Shown here: positions 56,701-64,000 of the stretch, piece by piece
Position numbering within the stretch: the first letter of the stretch is position 1
Layout: each line of letters opens with the position of its first letter
Assembly: GCA_950295325.1 (NCBI GenBank)
Contig: OX485804.1
Coordinates: forward strand, 44,380,429-44,444,428
Reading direction: 5' to 3'
DNA length: 64,000 bases
Source: Polytrichum commune
Lineage: Eukaryota; Streptophyta; Polytrichopsida; Polytrichales; Polytrichaceae
Translations under genes and position numbers: made by a program
The notes under the pieces: generated by a model
Seen by the model: the letters and a program-made list of their open reading frames with translations, nothing else
Database searches by the model: none
Told to the model about the DNA's origin: nothing

Positions 56701-59700
56701 TCAAGTGCCATGTTTGAGTTTCTGATTTCTAAGAGAAAGTGATATTTCAGAAGTTGTAAAGTTGGGGCACCCTCTCGGTTCCGAGAGGGTGGGGAAATGT
56801 GGATTTCAAGTGCCATGTTTGAGTTTCTGATTTCTAGGCTAGATTTGTATTTGAGAATTTGTAAGGACTGGGGCACCCTCTCGGTTCCGAGAGGGTGGGG
56901 AAATGTGGAATTTCAGGTGCCATATTTGAGTTTTTGATTTCTAGGCTACAGTTATATTTGAGAATTTGTAAGGACTGGGGCACCCTTTCCGTTCCGAGAG
57001 GGTGGGGAAATGCGGAATTTGAGGTGCCATGTTTGAGTTTCTGATTTCTACGCTAGAGTTATATTTGAGAATTTGTAAGAACTGGGGCACCCTCTCGGTT
57101 CCAAAAATATGGGGAAATGTGGATTTCAAGTGCCATGTTTGAGTTTCTGATTTCTAAGAGAAAGTGATATTTCAAAATTTGTAAGGTTGGGGCACCCTCT
57201 CGGTTCCAAGAGGGTGGGGAAATATGGAATTTCAGGTGCCATGTTTGAGTTTCTGATTTCTAGGGTAGAGTTATATTTCAGAATTTGTAAGGACAGGGGC
57301 ACCCTCTCGGTTCCGAGAGGGTGGGGAAATGTGGAATTTCAGGTGCCATGCTTGAATTTTTGATTTCTACGCTAGAGTTATATTTGAGAATTTGTAAGGA
57401 CTGGGGCACCCTCTCGGTTCCGCGAATGTGGGGAATTGTGGATTTCAAGTGCCATGTTTGAGTTTCTGATTTCTAAGAGAAAGTGATATTTCAGAAGTTG
57501 TAAAGTTGGGGCACCCTCTCGGTTCCGAGAGGGTGGGGAAATGTGGATTTCAAGTGCCATGTTTGAGTTTCTGATTTCTAGGCTAGATTTGTATTTGAGA
57601 ATTTGTAAGGACTGGGGCACCCTCTCGGTTCCGAGAGGGTGGGGAAATGTGGAATTTCAGGTGCCATATTTGAGTTCTTGATTTCTAGGCTACAGTTATA
57701 TTTGAGAATTTGTAATGACTGGGGCACCCTTTCCGTTCCGAGAGGGTGGGGAAATGCGGAATTTGAGGTGCCATGTTTGAGTTTCTGATTTCTAAGAGCA
57801 AGTGATATTTCATAAGTTCTAAAGTTGGGACACCCTCTCGGTTCCGAGAGGGTGGGGAAATGTGGATTTCAAGTGCCATGTTTGAGTTTTTGATTTCTAC
57901 GTTAGAGTTATATTTGAGAATTCGTAAGGCTCGGGCACCCTCTCACAACGGAGACGGTGTAGAAACGTGGACTTCAAGTGCCATGTTTGAGTTTCTGATT
58001 TCTAGGCTAGAGTTATATTTCAGAACTTGTAATGACTGGGGCACCCTCTCGGTTCCGAGAGTGTGCAGAAATGTGGGTTTTCAAGTGCCATGTTTGAGTT
58101 TCTGATGTTTAGGGTAGAGTAATATTTCAGAATTTGTAAGGACTGGGGCACCCTCTCGGTTCCGAGAGGGTGGGGCAATATGGAATTTCAGGTGCCATGT
58201 TTGAGTTTTTGATTTCTGGGTTAGAGTTATATTTCAGAATTTGTAAGAACTGGGGCACCCTCTCGGTTCCGAGAATGTGGGGAAATGTGGATTTCAAGTG
58301 CCATGTTTGAGTTTCTGATTTCTAAGAGAAAGTGATATTTCAAAATTTGTAAGATTGGGGCACCCTCTCGGTTCCGAGAGGGTGGGGAAATATGGAATTT
58401 CAGGTGCCATGTTTGAGTTTTTGATTTCTAGGGTAGAGTCATATTTGAGAATTTGTAAGGACTGGGGTACCCTCTCGGTTCCAAGAGGGTGGGGAAATGT
58501 GGAATTTCAGGTGCCATGTTAGAATTTTTGATTTCTAGGCTAGAGTTATATTTGAGAATTTGTAAGGACTGGGGCACCCTTTCGGTTCCGCGAATGTGGG
58601 GAAATGTGGATTTCAAGTGCCATGTTTGAGTTTCTGATTTCTAAGAGAAAGTGATATTTCAGAAGTTGTAAAGTTGGGGCACCCTCTAGGTTCCGAGAGG
58701 GTGGGGAAATGTGGATTTCAAGTGGCATGTTTGAGTTTCTGATTTCTAGGCTAGATTTGTATTTGAGAATTTGTAAGGACTGGGGCACCCTCTCGGTTCC
58801 GAGAGGGTGGGGAAATGTGGAATTTTAGGTGCCATATTTGAGTTTTTGATTTCTAGGCTAGAGTTATATTTGAGAATTTGTAAGGACTGGGGCACCCTCT
58901 CGGCTCCGAGAGGGTGAGGAAATGTGGAATTTCAGGTGCCATGTTTGAATTTTTGATTTCTAGGCTAGAGTTATATTTGAGAATTTGTAAGGACTGGAGC
59001 ACCCTCTCGGTTCCGCGAATGTGGGGAAATGTGGATTTCAAGTGCCATGTTTGAGTTTCTGATTTCTAAGAGAAAGTGATATTTCAGAAGTTGTAAAGTT
59101 GGGTGACCCTCTAGGTTCCGAGAGGGTGGGGAAATGTGGATTTCAAGTGCCATGTTTGAGTTTCTGATTTCTAGACTAGATTTGTATTTGAGAATTTGTA
59201 AGGACTTGTGCACCCTCTCGGTTCCGAGAGGGTGGGGAAATGTGGAATTTCAGGTGCCATATTTGAGTTTTTGATTTCTAGGCTAGAGTTATATTTGAGA
59301 ATTTGTAAGAACTGGGGCACCCTCTCGGTTCCGAGAGGGTGGGGAAATGTGGAATTTCAGGTGCCATGCTTGAATTTTTGATTTCTACGCTAGAGTTATA
59401 TTTGAGAATTTGTAAGCACTTGGGCACCCTCTCGGTTCCGCGAATGTGGGGAAATGTGGATTTCAAGTGCCATGTTTGAGTTTCTGATTTCTAAGAGAAA
59501 GTGATATTTGAGAAGTTGTAAAGTTGGGGCACCCTCTCGGTTCCGAGAGGGTGGGGAAATGTGGATTTCAAGTGCCATGTTTGAGTTTCTGATTTCTAGG
59601 CTAGATTTGTATTTGAGAATTTGTAAGGACTGGGGCACCCTCTCGGTTCCGAGAGGGTGGGGAAATGTGGAATTTCAGGTGCCATATTTGAGTTTTTGAT

Positions 59701-60105
59701 TTCTAGGCTACAGTTATATTTGAGAATTTGTAAGGACTGGGGCACCCTTTCCGTTCCGAGAGGGTGGGGAAATGCGGAATTTGAGGTGCCATGTTTGAGT
59801 TTCTGATTTCTACGCTAGAGTTATATTTGAGAATTTGTAAGAACTGGGGCACCCTCTCGGTTCCAAAAATATGGGGAAATGTGGATTTCAAGTGCCATGT
59901 TTGAGTTTCTGATTTCTAAGAGAAAGTGATATTTCAAAATTTGTAAGGTTGGGGCACCCTCTCGGTTCCAAGAGGGTGGGGAAATATGGAATTTCAGGTG
60001 CCATGTTTGAGTTTCTGATTTCTAGGGTAGAGTTATATTTAAGAATTTGTAAGGACAGGGGCACCCTCTCGGTTCCGAGAGGGTGGGGAAATGTGGAATT
60101 TCAGG
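53757..60105. repeat. 2762-bp higher-order repeat, two full copies and a partial third
   Basis: Monomer variants recur in the same order at an offset of 2762 bp (26 monomers): 53757-56518, 56519-59280, and a partial copy from 59281 to about 60105. The copies differ at only a few positions (for example near 55773/58535 and 56010/58772), so the amplification is recent. Confidence 0.88.
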
Positions 60106-61296
60106 TGCCATGTTAGAATTTTTGATTTCTAGGCTAGAGTTATATTTGAGAATTTGTAAGGACTGGAGCACCCTCTCGGTTCCGCGAATGTGGGGAAATG
60201 TGGATTTCAAGTGCCATGTTTGAGTTTCTGATTTCTAAGAGAAAGTGATATTTCAGAAGTTGTAAAGTTGGGTGACCCTCTAGGTTCCGAGAGGGTGGGG
60301 AAATGTGGATTTCAAGTGCCATGTTTGAGTTTCTGATTTCTAGACTAGATTTGTATTTGAGAATTTGTAAGGACTTGTGCACCCTCTCGGTTCCGAGAGG
60401 GTGGGGAAATGTGGAATTTTAGGTGCCATATTTGAGTTTTTGATTTCTAGGCTAGAGTTATATTTGAGAATTTGTAAGGACTGGGGCACCCTCTCGGCTC
60501 CGAGAGGGTGAGGAAATGTGGAATTTCAGGTGCCATGTTTGAATTTTTGATTTCTAGGCTAGAGTTATATTTGAGAATTTGTAAGGACTGGAGCACCCTC
60601 TCGGTTCCGCGAATGTGGGGAAATGTGGATTTCAAGTGCCATGTTTGAGTTTCTGATTTCTAAGAGAAAGTGATATTTCAGAAGTTGTAAAGTTGGGTGA
60701 CCCTCTAGGTTCCGAGAGGGTGGGGAAATGTGGATTTCAAGTGCCATGTTTGAGTTTCTGATTTCTAGACTAGATTTGTATTTGAGAATTTGTAAGGACT
60801 TGTGCACCCTCTCGGTTCCGAGAGGGTGGGGAAATGTGGAATTTTAGGTGCCATATTTGAGTTTTTGATTTCTAGGCTAGAGTTATATTTGAGAATTTGT
60901 AAGGACTGGGGCACCCTCTCGGCTCCGAGAGGGTGAGGAAATGTGGAATTTCAGGTGCCATGTTTGAATTTTTGATTTCTAGGCTAGAGTTATATTTGAG
61001 AATTTGTAAGGACTGGAGCACCCTCTCGGTTCCGCGAATGTGGGGAAATGTGGATTTCAAGTGCCATGTTTGAGTTTCTGATTTCTAAGAGAAAGTGATA
61101 TTTCAGAAGTTGTAAAGTTGGGTGACCCTCTAGGTTCCGAGAGGGTGGGGAAATGTGGATTTCAAGTGCCATGTTTGAGTTTCTGATTTCTAGACTAGAT
61201 TTGTATTTGAGAATTTGTAAGGACTTGTGCACCCTCTCGGTTCCGAGAGGGTGGGGAAATGTGGAATTTCAGGTGCCATATTTGAGTTTTTGATTT
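60022..61296. repeat. 425-bp (four-monomer) higher-order repeat, three tandem copies
   Basis: The blocks starting at 60022, 60447 and 60872 are nearly identical at a 425-bp step. The same tetramer occurs singly near 56091 and 58853 inside the 2762-bp repeat. This nested hierarchy shows repeated rounds of unequal exchange. Confidence 0.88.
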
Positions 61297-64000
61297 CTAG
61301 GCTAGAGTTATATTTGACAATTTGTAAGGACTGGGGCACCCTCTCGGTTCCGAGAGGGTGGGGAAATACGGAATTTCAGGTGCCATGCTTGAGTTTTTGA
61401 TTTCTAAGAGAAAGTGATATTTAAAATTTTGTAAGGTTGGGGCACCCTGTCAGTTCCGAAAAGGTGGGGAAATGTGGAATTTCAAGTGCCATGTTTGAGT
61501 TTTTGATTTCTACGCTAGAGTTGTATTTGAGAATTTGTAAGGACTGGGGCACCCTCTCGGTTCCGAGAGGGTGGGGAAATGTGGAATTTCAGGTGCCATA
61601 TTTGAGTTTTTGATTTCTAGGCTAGAGTTATATTTCAGAATTTGTAATGACTGGGGCACCCTCTCGGTTCCGAGAGTGTGCAGAAATGTGGGTTTTCAAG
61701 TGCCATGTTTGAGTTTTTGATTTCTAGGTCAGAGTTATATTTCAGAATTTGTAGGAACTGGGGCACCTTCTCGGTTCCGAGAATGTGGGGAAATGTGGAT
61801 TTCAAGTGCCATGTTTGAGTTTCTGATTTCTATGAGAAAGTGATATTTTAGAATTTGTAAGGTTGGGGCACGCTCTCGGGTCCGAGAGGGTGGGGAAATA
61901 TGGAATTTGAGGTGCCATGTTTGAGTTCTTGATTTCTAGTGTAGAGTCATATTTCAGAATTTGTAAGGACTGGGGCACCCTCTCGGTTCCGAGAGGGTGG
62001 GAAAATGTGGAATTTCAGGTGCCATGTTTGAATATTTGATTTCTAGGCTAGAGTTATATTTGAGAATTTGTAAGCACTAGGGCACCCTCTCGGTTCCGCG
62101 AATGTGGGGAAATGTGGATTTCAATTGCCATGTTTGAGTTTCTGATTTCTAGGCTAGATTTGTATTTGAGAATTTGTAAGGACTTGTGCACCCTCTCGGT
62201 TCTGAGAGGGTGGCGAAATGTGGAATTTCAGGTGCCATATTTGAATTTTTGATTTCTAGGCTAGAGTTATATTTGAGAATTTGTAAGGACTGGGGCACCC
62301 TCTCGGAACCGAGAGGGTGGGGAAATACGGAATTTTAGGTGCCATGTTTGAGGTTTTGATTTCAAAGAGAAAGTGATATTTGAAAACTTGTAAGGTTGGG
62401 GTACCCTGTCGGTTCCGAAAAGGTGGGGAAATGTGGAATTTCAGGTGCCATGTTTGAGTTTTTGATTTCTACGCTAGAGTTATATTTGAGAATTTGTAAG
62501 GACTTGGGCACCCTCTCGGTTCCGCGAATGTGGGGAAATGTGGATTTCAAGTGCCATGTTTGAGTTTCTGATTTGTAAGAGAAAGTGATATTTCAGAAGT
62601 TGTAAAGTTGGGGCACCCTCTCGGTTCCGAGAGGGTGCGGAAATGTGGATTTCAAGTGGCATGTTTGAGTTTCTGATTTCTAGGCTAGATTTGTATTTGA
62701 GAATTTGTAAGGACTGGGGGACCCTCTCGGTTCCGCGAATGTGGGGAAATGTGGATTTCAAGTGCCATGTTTAAGTTTCTGATTTCTAAAAGAGAGTGAT
62801 ATTTCAGAAGTTGTAAAGTTGGGGCACCCTCTCGGTTCCGAGAGGGTGGGGAAATGTGGATTTCAAGTGCCATGTTTGAGTTTCTGATTTCTAGGCTAGA
62901 TTTGTATTTGAGAATTTGTAAGGACTGGGGCACCCTCTCGGTTCCGAGAGGGTGGGAAAATGTGGATTTTCAGGTGCCATGTTTGAATTTTTGATTTCTA
63001 GGCTAGAGTTATATTTGAGAATTTGTAAGCATTGGGGCACCCTCTCGGTTCCGCGAATGTGGGGAAATGTGGATTTCAAGTGCCATGTTTGAGTTTCTGA
63101 TTTCTAGGCTAGATTTGTATTTCAGAAGTTGTAAAGTTGGGGCACCCTCTCGGTTCCGAGAGGGTGGGGAAATGTGGAATTTCAGGTGCCATATTTGAGT
63201 TTTTGATTTCTAGGCTAGAGTTATATTTGAGAATTTGTAAGGACTGGGGCACCCTCTCGGTTCCGAGAGGGTGGGGAAATACGGAATTTCAGGTGCCATG
63301 TTTGAGTTTTTGATTTCTAGGCTAGAGTTATATTTGAGAATTTGTAAGGACTGGGGCACCCTCTCGGTTCCGAGAGGGTGGGGAAATGTGGATTTCAAGT
63401 GCCATGTTTGAGTTTCTGATTTCTAGGCTAGATTTGTATTTGAGAATTTGTAAGAACTGGGGCACCCTCTCGGTTCCGAGAGGGTGGGGAAATGTGGAAT
63501 TTCAGGTGCCATGCTTGAATTTTTGATTTCTACGCTAGAGTTATATTTGAGAATTTGTAAGCACTTGGGCACCCTCTCGGTTCCGCGAATGTGGGGAAAT
63601 GTGGATTTCAAGTGCCATGTTTGAGTTTCTGATTTCTAAGAGAAAGTGATATTTGAGAAGTTGTAAAGTTGGGGCACCCTCTCGGTTCCGAGAGGGTGGG
63701 GAAATGTGGATTTCAAGTGCCATGTTTGAGTTTCTGATTTCTAGGCTAGATTTGTATTTGAGAATTTGTAAGGACTGGGGCACCCTCTCGGCTCCGAGAG
63801 GGTGGGGAAATACGGAATTTCAGGTGCCATGTTTGAGTTTTTGATTTCTAGGCTAGAGTTATATTTGAGAATTTGTAAGGACTGGGGGACCCTCTCGGTT
63901 CCGCGAATGTGGGGAAATGTGGATTTCAAGTGCCATGTTTAAGTTTCTGATTTCTAAAAGAGAGTGATATTTCAGAAGTTGTAAAGTTGGGGCACCCTCT

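Larger units (their letters stand above)
49890..64000. repeat. ~106-bp palindrome-containing satellite, >14 kb, runs off the window
   Basis: The monomers are about 106 bp, so roughly 130 of them fit. Each has a palindrome of the type CCCTCTCGGTTCCGAGAGGG (variants with GGAACC, CGTTCCG or a broken right half such as GCGAATG) and a body with GTGCCATGTTTGAGTTT, TGATTTCTAGGCTAGA and GAGAATTTGTAAGGACTGGG. Early monomers (49.9-52.3 kb) are diverged and include rearranged units; later ones are homogeneous. Both strands show 60-95-codon open frames because the monomer lacks stops in some frames. These are not genes. Confidence 0.96.

Noticed and set aside
50000-64000. Dozens of 60-95-codon open frames with similar peptides on both strands
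   Set aside because: They follow the 106-bp satellite monomer and appear in several frames of the same DNA. They have no start context or exon structure and are a by-product of the repeat.

Overview
The window is nuclear DNA of a land plant or a close relative. The evidence is spliced genes with GT/AG introns, plant-type TRAPPC12, MED28 and theta-class GST genes, and a heavy load of MULE, pogo and Harbinger-like DNA transposons, a possible SINE and satellite DNA. I cannot name the species. A seed-free plant is a guess only. There is no CRISPR array, no rRNA and no convincing tRNA gene.

Layout. (1) 0-8 kb holds two housekeeping genes on the + strand: TRAPPC12 (five exons, 551 codons) and a short gene that looks like Mediator subunit MED28 (three exons, 125 codons). 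(2) 9.7-14.7 kb and 24.8-30.8 kb are two copies of one segment. Each carries an intact seven-exon theta-class glutathione S-transferase gene on the - strand. The second copy was hit by a 1652-bp pogo/Tigger-like transposon with perfect 23-bp inverted repeats and a TA duplication. (3) Between the copies lie three MITE-like elements and a large, frameshifted - strand gene (17.4-21.4 kb). That gene looks like a fusion of a ParB-like domain with a degenerate DNA-methyltransferase domain. (4) 33-48 kb is a nest of Mutator-like elements. A 12,007-bp element (36075-48081) has subterminal GAGC-rich inverted repeats and a 9-bp target duplication. It is inserted in frame inside the transposase gene of an older, decayed relative. 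It carries two divergently transcribed genes: a large transposase (novel N-terminal domain, WRKY-GCM1-like zinc finger, MULE DDE, SWIM) and a 1173-codon ParB-like plus DNA-methyltransferase gene. (5) 49.9 kb to the end is a satellite of roughly 106-bp monomers with 425-bp and 2762-bp higher-order repeats.

Main point. The methyltransferase gene of the young element has a 2.3-kb first intron packed with tandem arrays of long palindromes. In the older element the cognate first exon (48948-49292) is followed by another palindrome series, which becomes the >14-kb satellite. The repeat sequences differ, but the design is the same: a tandem array of 20-26 bp palindromes just downstream of exon 1 of a ParB-methyltransferase gene. 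A further palindrome array sits in the transposase intron, and palindromic repeats lie next to a third methyltransferase relic. I propose that this is a transposon family pairing a ParB/methyltransferase protein with self-amplified palindromic sites. The sequence shows the association. The functional link is inference.

Both genes of the young element contain a single in-frame TGA, and the older copy contains a TAG, so present activity is doubtful.
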